A stretch of DNA of 64,000 nt from Agarilytica sp045430345 (GTDB lineage: Bacteria > Pseudomonadota > Gammaproteobacteria > Pseudomonadales > Cellvibrionaceae): the NCBI GenBank assembly GCA_045430345.1, contig JAILXT010000001.1:434001-498000 (forward strand), in the 5' to 3' direction. The notes beneath the pieces are model-generated. The model was not told the origin of the DNA. It searched no databases and worked only from the letters and a program-made list of their open reading frames with translations. Made by a program: the position numbers and the translations under genes. Within the stretch, counting starts at the first letter, position 1. Every line of letters begins with the position of its first letter. Shown here in pieces: positions 7,638-16,343 of this stretch.

Positions 7638-7976
7638 ATGGGAACATTTACTTTAGAGCTACAAACAGAAATTCCAGTTGATCTTACAAATTCTTCGTTT
7701 TTGTTTTTATGGGAGCGCCTAGAATCTGAAACCGGTAGTAGTGCTGGGCCGCTAGAGTTGGGCGCTTATCCGGGGGGTATAGAGGATCAGGGATTTGACT
7801 TTGGGGATGGAGCCGAGGCTTTGTTTACAATTGATATTGAGAAGGTTTTGCTTGACGCCCTCACCGAGGACGGTCATGAAAATCATAAGTACAAAAGGAA
7901 AGACCTAGAGGAGACTGCTGAGGCCTTTGAGCGTTTGGCAGTAATGCTCAGAGAGAAAGCATTAGAGGCGTCATAG
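7638..7976 (+). CDS. acidic 112-residue protein of unknown function
   Basis: Begins one base after the stop of the membrane HTH gene, so it is part of the same operon. The protein is strongly acidic, with a beta-rich first half (FTLELQTEIPVDL), a glycine- and aspartate-rich centre (GGIEDQGFDFGDGAEA) and a helical C-terminus (DLEETAEAFERLAVML). No signal peptide or membrane segment and no family recognised. It may be a soluble partner of the sensor or the synthase, or an adaptor. Confidence 0.65.
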   Translation: MGTFTLELQTEIPVDLTNSSFLFLWERLESETGSSAGPLELGAYPGGIEDQGFDFGDGAEALFTIDIEKVLLDALTEDGHENHKYKRKDLEETAEAFERLAVMLREKALEAS

Positions 7977-8018
7977 TATCGTTATCCCCAAAATCTACCG
8001 TCCAAGCTGCTTCACTCA

Positions 8019-8555
8019 TTAGACCATTTCAAAGTTAAGCCCCGTTAACGAAGCACCCTCAACAACTCCCTTGAATCTTTCGCCTACAAAAAACTGAGTT
8101 TGCTGCAGCTCCGGCACCTGAAACAAATCCGTTCCAGCGGGGATTTTGGATTTATCAAAAGCAGGTTTTAGCAATCTGCCTCGCTCTCCGCTTCTCCGGA
8201 CTTTATAGGAAGCGTTGTTTTCATCGAAACAATCTATTTCGTTGTGAGGGTTAAATGCATGTAGTGTCACGCCATCGACGGGCAGCTCGAATAGCTCACC
8301 ATTCTTTTCCAGCAAATCACCTAGAGCTTCGATAGCCTTTGGGCTAAATGCAAAGAAGCCTGGTGTGATTTGTGTGATATCCGCAATATCTTCTGAGTCG
8401 CCTTGCTTTTCAGCGTAGCGCATCTCTGGGGCGCGCCATGATGACAGCTTCAGTGTGCCGTTAATCCAAAGATTTGAGCCGTCAAAGTCGCTCTCACTGA
8501 CAGGGACTAAAAGCCGGTAGTTGTCTACGTCGAATGTGATTTGATAAATATTCAT
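8019..8555 (-). CDS. DUF1629 (Imm11-type) immunity protein
   Basis: 178 residues starting MNIYQITFDVDNYR. The start lies one base after the stop of the toxin gene, typical of toxin-immunity pairs. The pattern LWINGTLKLSSWRAPEM near the N-terminus and the end PELQQTQFFVGERFKGVVEGASLTGLNF resemble the DUF1629/Imm11 family, whose members are immunity proteins of polymorphic toxin systems. The central part is rich in F, P and acidic residues. It should bind and neutralise the AHH nuclease encoded just upstream. It is convergent with the acidic-protein gene of the synthase operon (42 bases between). Confidence 0.75.
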   Translation of the reverse strand: MNIYQITFDVDNYRLLVPVSESDFDGSNLWINGTLKLSSWRAPEMRYAEKQGDSEDIADITQITPGFFAFSPKAIEALGDLLEKNGELFELPVDGVTLHAFNPHNEIDCFDENNASYKVRRSGERGRLLKPAFDKSKIPAGTDLFQVPELQQTQFFVGERFKGVVEGASLTGLNFEMV

Positions 8556-8556
8556 A

Positions 8557-9150
8557 TTATTTTCTAATCGGGAAAATCCCGTCCTCCAGATCTTCGCCAA
8601 TTTCTCGCAGTATATCAATACAATCAGACTGTGATGAGGATTGCCCCAGCTGTCCGGCTATATTGAGATAATACACTTTTGTATGGACTGTTTTATGCGG
8701 GTAGGCGTCAGGAAGCTCTTTAACCGGTGTGTCGGACCTTGATGGAAGGGCGACGCCATTGGCTTCATGATTTATATCGATCCCCCAGCGCGTCAGGATC
8801 GCTCTAGCAGCGGCAGCATTATCTTTTGCCCAGTCTCTCTTCTCTGAAGATGGAACAATATGGTGAGCGTCAGTGCCAGCAGGCAAAGGGCGCCCAGCCT
8901 TAATCATGTTCTCGCGGAGAATTTTTGAGTTAGAGCGAGGCTTTGCCTGCTTGTTTTTTGCTTGCTGCCTGGCTAGTTTTGCATTTGGTTGCTGGACGGT
9001 TCTACCGCGAGAAACGTACGCCTTTTCGGTATTAAGAATAACCTCATTGAACAGCTGCTCTTTTGGAGCGCTCAGCTCACCAGCTGATTCGAGCTCAGCC
9101 AATCCTTTTTGAAATTCGTATTTTGTGACTTCCTGATAATTCTTGGTCAA
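8557..9150 (-). CDS. AHH-domain nuclease toxin
   Basis: The AHH motif (His96-His97 in GTDAHHIVPS) begins the AHH variant of the HNH/ENDO VII nuclease fold; further conserved residues are Asn127-His128, Asn131-Gly132 and His152/His156 in PHKTVHTKVYY. I set the start at the TTG at 9150 (197 residues) because it has a GGGAGAG site eight bases upstream; the frame is open further left but would run into the tRNA. The first 75 residues are Ala/Gln/Lys-rich with no delivery or trafficking domain (no PAAR, RHS, VgrG or signal peptide), so the gene looks like a stand-alone toxin module or a cargo effector. Its immunity partner follows directly. A T6SS locus lies 27 kb away, so delivery by it is possible but not shown. 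Confidence 0.75.
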   Translation of the reverse strand: MTKNYQEVTKYEFQKGLAELESAGELSAPKEQLFNEVILNTEKAYVSRGRTVQQPNAKLARQQAKNKQAKPRSNSKILRENMIKAGRPLPAGTDAHHIVPSSEKRDWAKDNAAAARAILTRWGIDINHEANGVALPSRSDTPVKELPDAYPHKTVHTKVYYLNIAGQLGQSSSQSDCIDILREIGEDLEDGIFPIRK

Positions 9151-9235
9151 TTTTCGCTCTCCCGCGTAAATTAAATGCGGGGCAGATGCTATCAAGAAGA
9201 GGAGAGATTGGGCTTGAACTAACCCACAAATTAAA

Positions 9236-9265
9236 ACGGGTTTTCTACTTTCGTAGAAAACCCGT
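9236..9265 (-). terminator. terminator downstream of tRNA-Ser
   Basis: A perfect 13-bp stem (ACGGGTTTTCTAC with GTAGAAAACCCGT) closes a 4-base loop. Read on the minus strand it is followed by TTTTAATTT, which fits a rho-independent terminator about 40 bases beyond the tRNA-Ser 3' end. It lies in the unused upstream part of the toxin reading frame and separates the tRNA transcript from the toxin. Confidence 0.75.
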
Positions 9266-9306
9266 AGAAAACAAACAAAAATGTTAGTAAGCACTTTGTT
9301 TATATA

Positions 9307-9394
9307 TGGCGGTGGGGTAGGGATTCGAACCCTAGGACCTGTTACAGTCAACGGTTTTCAAGACCGCCGCTTTCGACCACTCAGCCACCCCACC
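9307..9394 (-). tRNA. tRNA-Ser (anticodon UGA)
   Basis: The minus strand reads GGTGGGGTGGCTGAGTGG with a 7-bp acceptor stem (GGTGGGG pairing CCCCACC), a D arm, an anticodon loop CTTGAAA (anticodon TGA), a long variable arm, a TTCGAAT T-loop, discriminator G and an encoded CCA. The long variable arm and anticodon identify serine (UCA codons). Length 88 bases. The 3' end faces the island, the usual position for integrase-mediated insertion into tRNA genes. Confidence 0.95.
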
Positions 9395-9412
9395 GGAAGG
9401 ACGCAAATTATA

Positions 9413-9471
9413 CATAGGATCAGGTTTGGTACAAGCCTAATCCTATGTTTTTAGGGCCTTTTTTCAGGCCC
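9413..9471 (-). terminator. hairpin pair downstream of rne
   Basis: Two hairpins lie between the rne stop and tRNA-Ser: GGGCCT/AGGCCC (9454-9459 with 9466-9471) and CATAGGAT/ATCCTATG (9413-9420 with 9440-9447). The second is followed by TATAATTT on the minus strand. They probably end the rne message, although the U-tracts are weak. Confidence 0.55.
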
Positions 9472-9484
9472 AGGGGTAAAATTA

Positions 9485-12166
9485 TTATTCTGCAGGGGCG
9501 TCAGTTAAATCAGTTGATTCTTCTTTAGCCTGTTCTGCTTTCGCACGAGGATCGTTAGCTGGGCGACGCAGGTTGCGTGGCTTACGTTCGATAGGTGCTG
9601 GAGCAGCCGTATCTAGCGCGCGACCCATTTTAGCTTCGACGGTGACATCGGTAACTTCCGTTGCTGCAACAGCTTTGGGTGCTGAGCGTGGGTCGTTAGA
9701 CGGGCGCGTGCGAGGCTTTTTCTTTTCTGCTTTTACTTCTTCAGCTACTGGCGCTTCTGCCGGTGGCTTTTCAGTAGCTTCGGCTTTTTCTGGCTCTGCG
9801 GCCTTTGGTTCTTCAATCTCGATGGCTGGCATTTCAAGTGTGTCGGCCAAAGAAGTGCTGGGTGCTTTTTCTTCTACGGCAGCAGGTGCTGGTGTAGACG
9901 GAGCTTCAACTGGGGCAGCAGGTTTTTCTTCCGCTTTGGCTTGAGGTGCAGGAGCGGCCTCTGGGGTTGCTACTGTCTCTTCCGTATTCGTCGGTGCTGT
10001 AGCTACCTCGTCTTTACGTGCTTCTTCCGGCATAGGGCCGCGTTGTTTTTGAGAAGATTTACCGCGACGGTTAGCTGGACGCTTCGCAGGGCGGTTTTCT
10101 TTCTCGCCGCTTTGTTTGTCATCGTCTTGCTTGTTGTCACGATCAGTGCGTTCGTTGTTTTTTGTGTTTCCTTGCTCGTTATCACGGTTTCTTCCGCCTC
10201 GGTTTCTTCCGCCTCGGCTTCTTCCTCCTCGGTTGTCACTGTTGCGTTCTTCACCGTCGCGATCCGAGTTGTTGCGGTCGTTATTACCGCCACGTTTATT
10301 GGAAGGCTTGCTTGGTGCTTTGCCGCTCAAATTATCCGTAATTTCGTCTTCTTCATTACGACGACGAGCATTATTATTGTTGTTTTTACGGCGGTTTTGA
10401 TTATTGCGTCGGCTGTTATTGTTGCGTCGGCTGTTATTGTTGCCTTGCCTGCCTTTCTGGGCGGGTTTCTTTTTCGTATCTTCGGAGCTAAATAGCGCGA
10501 TAAGCGTCGCAATGAATTTCGCTACTAGGCCGGGCTCTTTCTTCTTCTGTGGTGCAGGCGCTGGGGCGCTAGGTGGAAGTTGTTGAACAGCAGGGCGAGG
10601 AAGATTCGCTGGAGGAGGCGTGTCAGCCGATTCCATCAAGTTATCTTCGCTTGCGACCTCAATTTTGTAGCTGGTTTCAAGCGTATTTAAATCATCGTCG
10701 CGTAAACGCTGTACTTCAAAGTGCGGCGTAACAAGTTCTGTGTTGGGTAAGATCACAACACGTGTGCTGTGACGATTTTCAATGTCAGAAATCGCTTTAC
10801 GTTTTTCGTTAAGCAAGAAAGTGCCCACAGGAACGGGTACAACCGCACGAATTTCTGCACTGCGCTCTTTCTGAGCTTCTTCTTCTAGTAAACGCAGGAT
10901 TGAAAGAGCTAACGATTTCGTGCCGCGAATAGTCCCTTGGCCTTCACAACGAGGGCATACTTTCGACGTTGTTTCTCCCAAAGATGGGCGAAGACGTTGG
11001 CGAGACATTTCTAATAAACCAAAGCGAGAGATACGACCCACTTGAACACGCGCACGGTCAATAGCGAGCGCATCGCGCATACGGTTTTCAACCGCACGTT
11101 GATTTTTAACGGGTTGCATATCAATAAAGTCGATAACAGCCAAGCCGCCGATATCACGTAAACGAAATTGACGTGCAATTTCGTCAGATGCTTCCAAGTT
11201 GGTTTGAAGCGCCGTCTCTTCGATATCGCTGCCTTTGGTTGCACGAGAAGAGTTAATGTCGATACTGACAAGCGCTTCTGTTACGTCGATAACGATAGAA
11301 CCGCCTGAAGGAAGCTTTACTTCACGTTCAAACGCGGTTTCGATTTGGCCTTCAATTTGGTAGCGGTTAAATAGGGGTAATGCTTCTTCGTAAAACTTAA
11401 CCTTGCTCGAATAGTTCGGCATCACTTGTTGTACGAAAGCCGTTGCAAGATCGTAAGCGCCACGGTTATCGATAATCACTTCACCGACATCTGGACGCAG
11501 GTAGTCGCGAATTGCGCGAATAATCACGTTACTTTCTTGGAACAAGAAATGCGGTGCGCCAGCGTTGTCAGATTCGTCTTTAATGGCTGCCCATAGCTTG
11601 ATGAGGTAGTCCAAGTCCCACTGAAGTTCCTCGGCACTACGGCCAACGCCAGCAGTACGGACAATAATGCCCATGCCTTTAGGTATTTCGATTTGACCTA
11701 GTGCATCTTTTAGCTCAGAACGATCATCGCCATCAATGCGTCGAGAGATACCGCCTGCACGAGGGTTGTTTGGCATTAAGACCAAGTAGCGACCCGCTAA
11801 GCTTACGAAGGTGGTAAGTGCAGCGCCTTTATTGCCACGCTCTTCTTTGTCTACCTGGACGATCACTTCCATGCCTTCTTTAAGCACGTCTTTGATCTTG
11901 ATGCGTCCACCGGAATCTTTAGAGTCTTTAGTGAAATATTCGCGAGAAATTTCTTTTAAAGGAAGGAAACCGTGTCGTTCTGATCCGTAATCGACAAAGG
12001 CGGCTTCTAGGCTAGGTTCGATACGTGTGATCTTACCCTTATAAATATTGGCTTTCTTTTGCTCTCTTAAACGGTTTTCGATATCCAAATCATAGAGTCT
12101 TTGACCGTCGACGAGGGCAACACGCAGCTCTTCAGGTTGCGTGGCATTAATTAGCATTCTTTTCAT
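9485..12166 (-). CDS. rne: ribonuclease E
   Basis: 893 residues. RNase E starts mRNA decay and matures rRNA and tRNA as the scaffold of the degradosome at the inner membrane. The N-terminal catalytic half keeps the exact numbering of the E. coli enzyme: S1 domain at about 35-120, metal-binding Asp303 and Asp346, and the zinc-link cysteines Cys404 and Cys407 (CPRCEGQG). A membrane-binding amphipathic helix is seen near residues 540-560 (LVAKFIATLIALF). The C-terminal third is Arg/Asn/Gly-rich (RNA-binding) and then Pro/Ala/Glu-rich, with two similar RPSNDPRS / RPANDPRA segments. It is shorter than the 1061-residue E. coli protein. Divergent from rluC, the usual arrangement in this class, and preceded by a long leader fitting autoregulation. 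Confidence 0.97.
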   Translation of the reverse strand: MKRMLINATQPEELRVALVDGQRLYDLDIENRLREQKKANIYKGKITRIEPSLEAAFVDYGSERHGFLPLKEISREYFTKDSKDSGGRIKIKDVLKEGMEVIVQVDKEERGNKGAALTTFVSLAGRYLVLMPNNPRAGGISRRIDGDDRSELKDALGQIEIPKGMGIIVRTAGVGRSAEELQWDLDYLIKLWAAIKDESDNAGAPHFLFQESNVIIRAIRDYLRPDVGEVIIDNRGAYDLATAFVQQVMPNYSSKVKFYEEALPLFNRYQIEGQIETAFEREVKLPSGGSIVIDVTEALVSIDINSSRATKGSDIEETALQTNLEASDEIARQFRLRDIGGLAVIDFIDMQPVKNQRAVENRMRDALAIDRARVQVGRISRFGLLEMSRQRLRPSLGETTSKVCPRCEGQGTIRGTKSLALSILRLLEEEAQKERSAEIRAVVPVPVGTFLLNEKRKAISDIENRHSTRVVILPNTELVTPHFEVQRLRDDDLNTLETSYKIEVASEDNLMESADTPPPANLPRPAVQQLPPSAPAPAPQKKKEPGLVAKFIATLIALFSSEDTKKKPAQKGRQGNNNSRRNNNSRRNNQNRRKNNNNNARRRNEEDEITDNLSGKAPSKPSNKRGGNNDRNNSDRDGEERNSDNRGGRSRGGRNRGGRNRDNEQGNTKNNERTDRDNKQDDDKQSGEKENRPAKRPANRRGKSSQKQRGPMPEEARKDEVATAPTNTEETVATPEAAPAPQAKAEEKPAAPVEAPSTPAPAAVEEKAPSTSLADTLEMPAIEIEEPKAAEPEKAEATEKPPAEAPVAEEVKAEKKKPRTRPSNDPRSAPKAVAATEVTDVTVEAKMGRALDTAAPAPIERKPRNLRRPANDPRAKAEQAKEESTDLTDAPAE

Positions 12167-13358
12167 TAATTGTGTTTCTCAAAAAGGTACAGCAAATCGA
12201 GAAAGATAGAGAGGAAAACGTGAGGGGAAAAATTACATCTTTGAAAAACGCTGTATTTGAACGTAAATACAGAGATACAAACAATACTCTCCTAAAATTC
12301 AGTGATAAATTCGCACACTGCTATGAGTATTACTTTGTAGCTGTCTTTTTCTAACAATATGAAAAAATCACACTGTTTTAAGCCGTAACTTTTATGTGAG
12401 TCGGCTTTTGTCTGGCCTTCACCATTAAATATGCGAACATATGTCAGAAAACACTTTCATAGACGCTTGGGTCTGAGTGATAGTGTTTTAAGCCAAAGCG
12501 TCACTGCTGTGCGACGAACGATGCTTTGCTGTCTTTAATGTAACTAACGTATATCTATCTAACGACCTTGGGTCTCTTATATAACCATTGGTTGCCAGTG
12601 CTAGTTTGCTGAGTGCAATATTTACAGATTCAATTAAATGATTCGCAGTGTTTGGGAATGTAACCCCATATATCTGTTGCGAACCCATGTCTTTCTGTAC
12701 TTTCTGTACGAACTGTATGATCGTACTTTGCGTTGTTTATCCTTTGATCGCTATTGTCATAACGCTAAGGTGTAGCGTAAGACCCTGTTTCAGGACCATC
12801 ATCGTTCTTTTATGTTTAGAGTTCGATGGTTTAGCGGTCTAATCTCAGCTAGGTGAAGGGCCTGCCGACCCAATAACCTCTATTTATTCTCTACAATTCG
12901 CGATTGTTATGTACGCGAGTTTATAATTTGCGTCACTCCCGGAGGAGCCACGCACCAAAACGTGTAAATTTACGTGTAGAAGCGTAGGCGTTCATTGTGA
13001 TGCCGTGACTAAACTACAGCGTTTTCTATAGGATCGATCTTCGCAACGGGGCTTTCTAGCGATGCAATTCAGTTACTATACTGAAGCTCTCCAGGTCTCA
13101 ATAGGGCCAGTTTTCGCTGGATGTGAGACGTAAACCACCGTTTGACGCGGTGCACCAATCATTCTTCAATATATCATCGAAGTCTCAACCTTTCAAATAT
13201 GGCACGTATTTTGGCGTTTTTAGGTCATATCTTCGTTAAACGGTCATAAACGATACGTTAATCTGCGTGAAATTTGGCCAGATAGGCGCTGTTTGTAGGC
13301 GCCTGAGGGCATTGTGGGTATGATGCGCCCTTGAAACCACCAATAGCAGCAGCGCTTT
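12167..13358. other. long intergenic region with the rne leader and rluC promoter
   Basis: This 1192-base gap between divergent rne and rluC has no supported gene. It very probably holds the long rne 5' untranslated leader used for autoregulation in relatives. Hairpins seen: CTGTATTT/AAATACAG at 12251-12272 (about 90 bases from the rne start), a GTCTCA/TGAGAC plus CCAG/CTGG stem at 13095-13129, and AGGCGC/GCGCCT at 13284-13304 just before rluC. Short open frames inside lack ribosome sites and coding character. Confidence 0.6.
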
Positions 13359-14309
13359 ATGTCTTCGGGTACCTCTTCACGTGTTCAGCTCCTTACTATT
13401 TCATCTGATGAGGCGGGTCAGCGTCTGGATAACTTCCTTATTCGAGTTTTAAAAGGTGCGCCTAAGTCATTGATTTACAGAGTTATTAGGAAGGGTGAGG
13501 TGCGTGTAAATAAGGGGCGCGCTAAGCCAGAGCGAAAGCTACAAGCAGGGGATATCGTACGAGTGCCTCCCGTGAAACTCGATGATAAAGCGTCAGCGGC
13601 CAAACCCAGTGCGAGTTTAACTGAGGTTTTGAAAGCCTCCGTCCTATATGAAGACGCAGGGTTATTGGTTATTAATAAGCCTTCCGGTTTGGCGGTTCAC
13701 GGTGGGTCGGGGATACAGCTAGGCTTGGTCGAGGCGTTGCGGCAAATACGAGATGATCACTATCTTGAGCTTGTACACCGTTTAGACCGGGCGACGTCTG
13801 GCTGCATCATGTTAGCGAAAAAGCGTTCGGTTTTGAGAGCGTTGCATGCCAAATTACGGGGTGCAGGGGGGATCGATAAGCAGTATTTGGCGTTGGTCAA
13901 AGGTAAGTGGTCTAAGCGCCGAGGTAGCGTTGACGCCCCTCTTAAGAAGAGCGAACAAGCTAGCGGCGAGGCAATCGTGCGTGTTGAGGTCGACGGAAAG
14001 CCTTCCAAGACTCTGTTTGAATTAGTCGAAACCTATGCTGATACCAGCCTTGTGAGAGCGAAACCGATCACGGGCCGCACCCATCAAATTCGGGTACATG
14101 GACAGTACGCAAAGCACCCCTTAGTTGGGGATGATAAATACGGGGACGATGACTTTAACAACGTGATGAAAAAACAGGGAGTGAAGCGTTTGTTTTTACA
14201 CGCGGCGTCACTGCGGTTTAGTTTAGATGGCGAAAACGACATCGAGGTGAATGCGCCGCTACCCGATGATCTAGAATTAGCGTTGGCGGGATTACGGAAA
14301 TCACTTTAG
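13359..14309 (+). CDS. rluC: 23S rRNA pseudouridine(955/2504/2580) synthase
   Basis: 316 residues. RluC isomerises three uridines of 23S rRNA. An S4 RNA-binding domain occupies residues about 18-75 (QRLDNFLIRVLKG and IRKGEVRVNKGR), followed by the RluA-type synthase domain with motif HRLDRATSG and catalytic Asp143, and the downstream RTHQIRVH motif. The divergent arrangement with rne supports the assignment to RluC rather than RluA or RluD. The ATG at 13359 has only a weak ribosome site. The phosphatase gene follows 45 bases downstream, as in several related genomes. Confidence 0.93.
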   Translation: MSSGTSSRVQLLTISSDEAGQRLDNFLIRVLKGAPKSLIYRVIRKGEVRVNKGRAKPERKLQAGDIVRVPPVKLDDKASAAKPSASLTEVLKASVLYEDAGLLVINKPSGLAVHGGSGIQLGLVEALRQIRDDHYLELVHRLDRATSGCIMLAKKRSVLRALHAKLRGAGGIDKQYLALVKGKWSKRRGSVDAPLKKSEQASGEAIVRVEVDGKPSKTLFELVETYADTSLVRAKPITGRTHQIRVHGQYAKHPLVGDDKYGDDDFNNVMKKQGVKRLFLHAASLRFSLDGENDIEVNAPLPDDLELALAGLRKSL

Positions 14310-14354
14310 ATTTGTGGTGTCGTCGGCGGTGAATACATAAAAAGGTAATGAATA

Positions 14355-14987
14355 GTGCTCTATATATTTGATTGGGATGGCACCATAAGTGATTCTGCAT
14401 CCAAAATTATCAGCTGTATGCAGCGTGCTGCAGAAGACGCAGGCCTTGCTGTGTTGGATGAAGAGACGATAAAAAATATCATTGGGCTTGGCCTTCCTGA
14501 GGCAATTCATACGCTTTACCGTGATATTGACCCCGAGCAAGCAGAAGCCCTTCGGGTGCGCTATGCAGACCACTTTATTAATGACGACGTAACGCCTTCT
14601 CCGTTTTTTCCTGGAGTGATGAACACCTTGGAGCATTTACGCGAACAGGGGCATTCTTTGGCTGTGGCGACAGGAAAAAGCCGTAAAGGGCTGCATCGAG
14701 TATGGACGAACCTTTCGATGGAGACATTCTTTCACAGTTCCCGCTGTGCGGATGAAACAGCCTCTAAACCCAATCCCTTAATGCTTGAAGAGCTTTTGTT
14801 GGAGTTTTCTGTTCCGGTTGAAGAGGCGGTTATGATCGGGGACACTGAATATGATATGGCGATGGCGCATACGCTTGGCATGGCAAAAATAGCGGTGAGT
14901 TATGGCGCGCACCATATTGATCGTTTGAAAAGCTATGATCCGGTACTGTGTGTCGATGATTTCGAGCGTATTTTGGATTGGGACTGA
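14355..14987 (+). CDS. HAD-family phosphatase (phosphoglycolate-phosphatase-like)
   Basis: 210 residues starting at a GTG with AAGG upstream. Motif I is DWDGT with Asp6 (nucleophile) and Asp8; motif II is VATGKSRKGL; the conserved Lys lies in the SKPNP segment; motif IV is IGDTEYDM. The helical cap between residues 15 and 80 makes it a subclass-I HAD (Gph/YjjG/PpaX style). It hydrolyses a small phosphate ester; the exact substrate is not readable. In relatives a similar gene follows rluC, so it may share its transcript. Confidence 0.85.
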   Translation: MLYIFDWDGTISDSASKIISCMQRAAEDAGLAVLDEETIKNIIGLGLPEAIHTLYRDIDPEQAEALRVRYADHFINDDVTPSPFFPGVMNTLEHLREQGHSLAVATGKSRKGLHRVWTNLSMETFFHSSRCADETASKPNPLMLEELLLEFSVPVEEAVMIGDTEYDMAMAHTLGMAKIAVSYGAHHIDRLKSYDPVLCVDDFERILDWD

Positions 14988-15014
14988 CGTTCAATTTATT
15001 GTATTAAGTCGGCT

Positions 15015-16325
15015 CTAGTCTGCCAATGGGAGGACCACGGTAAATTCACTGCCTTCATTTACCTTGCTGGACACCTCAATCTTGCCTTTATGCATTGCCA
15101 CCAGTTCGTTAACGATGACTAGACCAAGCCCAGTACCACCGATGTTACTTTTTTCGTGCTGTTTTAACCGTGTAAATTGTTCGAACAAATTCTGAATAGC
15201 GTCATCTGGAATACCGCAGCCGGTATCTTTCACGGATATAGCGACGGTATGGGATGTATGGCTCACATCTATACCAACGGAGATGGTGCCTTCTTTAGTA
15301 TATTTGATCGCGTTTGAAATGAGGTTTGACAGTATTTGGGGAATCCGTTTTGGGTCGAGTATTACCGGTATGTCCTCTAGTCCGCTCGGTATTTTCAATA
15401 GCATCGTAATATTTTTGTCTTCCGCTAGAACCTGCATGTCGGTAACAACGCTTTGGACTATCGGAATGATATTTAATTTATCGGTGTTTAATTCGAATTT
15501 TCCAGATTCTATTTTCGCCATATCTAGTACATCGTTGATAAGCGATAGCAGGTGATTACCGCTCCGATGAATGGCATCAAGTGCAGTTGTCATGCGTGGG
15601 TCATCTCCGGAATTTCGTTTTAATAAGCGTTTGGAGAAACCAATAATGGCATTCAGTGGCGTTCTTAGTTCGTGCGACATGCTCGCGATAAATTCAGTTT
15701 TGTGTTTTGACGCTAGCGAGAGTTGGGTGTTTTTTTCTTGGATGGATTGTGTGAACTCACTATGGACTTTAATGTAATACCAGCCGATCCAGCTGACGAT
15801 AAAAGAAAGAAATGATACGGAAATAGCACGCGCAATGAAAATTCGGTTGTCCGAAAATGCTGGGGTTTTAAATGGGTAATCAACGAAGTTGAGTACCCCA
15901 AATACGGCAAAAAGAATGATGGTAATCACGAACGTTATCCAACCCGCAATATGGCCAATAAGGAGGAATGCCATCATTGGAAGTGTGATCAGTAAATAAA
16001 TAACAGGCCCCTTAAAACCTGCAGAGACGATGCAGAATAATACTAAAATTGTACCAATGTTAATCAACAATATGGGCGCAACAATTTTTTCATGGATCCC
16101 TTTTTTTAATAAAATAAGGGATATAAATGACACGAAAATGGATAAAGGTGTAACCGCGTGGATATGCTCAATACCAAGGACGATGGAACGTATTGCAACG
16201 ACGATGAGTTGAAATGCAATCCAGACTAAGACAGTGCCGTAAATCAGTTTTCGGCGGTCCAACCCTGGTGCCGCAGGTGTCACCGCATTTTTATCAGGTT
16301 TTTTACGTGTTATTTTTATTGGCAT
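15015..16325 (-). CDS. membrane histidine kinase without a receiver
   Basis: 436 residues from the ATG at 16325 (MPIKITRKK); a TTG at 16343 would also be in frame but both lack a clear ribosome site. The first 185 residues contain about six membrane helices (near 30-52, 60-73, 83-100, 108-122, 127-147, 162-184). A HisKA domain follows with His218 in SMSHELRTPLN, then HATPase_c with N box (SNAIKYT), G1 (DTGCGIPD) and G2 (GTGLGL). No periplasmic sensor domain, PAS or receiver is present, so the helices are the likely sensor. It lies 18 bases downstream of a TonB receptor gene in the same direction, which suggests the pair works on one substrate. No response regulator is adjacent. Confidence 0.88.
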   Translation of the reverse strand: MPIKITRKKPDKNAVTPAAPGLDRRKLIYGTVLVWIAFQLIVVAIRSIVLGIEHIHAVTPLSIFVSFISLILLKKGIHEKIVAPILLINIGTILVLFCIVSAGFKGPVIYLLITLPMMAFLLIGHIAGWITFVITIILFAVFGVLNFVDYPFKTPAFSDNRIFIARAISVSFLSFIVSWIGWYYIKVHSEFTQSIQEKNTQLSLASKHKTEFIASMSHELRTPLNAIIGFSKRLLKRNSGDDPRMTTALDAIHRSGNHLLSLINDVLDMAKIESGKFELNTDKLNIIPIVQSVVTDMQVLAEDKNITMLLKIPSGLEDIPVILDPKRIPQILSNLISNAIKYTKEGTISVGIDVSHTSHTVAISVKDTGCGIPDDAIQNLFEQFTRLKQHEKSNIGGTGLGLVIVNELVAMHKGKIEVSSKVNEGSEFTVVLPLAD

Positions 16326-16343
16326 AGTCGAGGTAATGCCCAA

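Noticed and set aside
9151..9351. Upstream extension of the AHH toxin frame to 9351
   Set aside because: It would run through the tRNA-Ser terminator and into the tRNA itself; the TTG at 9150 has a GGGAGAG site and fits the module length.
9573..10586. Several long plus-strand frames inside the rne 3' half
   Set aside because: They arise from the low-complexity Arg/Asn/Ala/Pro-coding sequence read on the wrong strand; no ribosome sites and no coding pattern.
12251..12272. CTGTATTT...AAATACAG palindrome in the rne leader as a LexA box
   Set aside because: The spacing between CTG and CAG is 16 rather than 10 bases, so it does not match the operator; treated as a leader hairpin.
12488..12842. 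Short frames on both strands between rne and rluC as genes
   Set aside because: No ribosome site, no recognisable protein features; likely untranslated leader.
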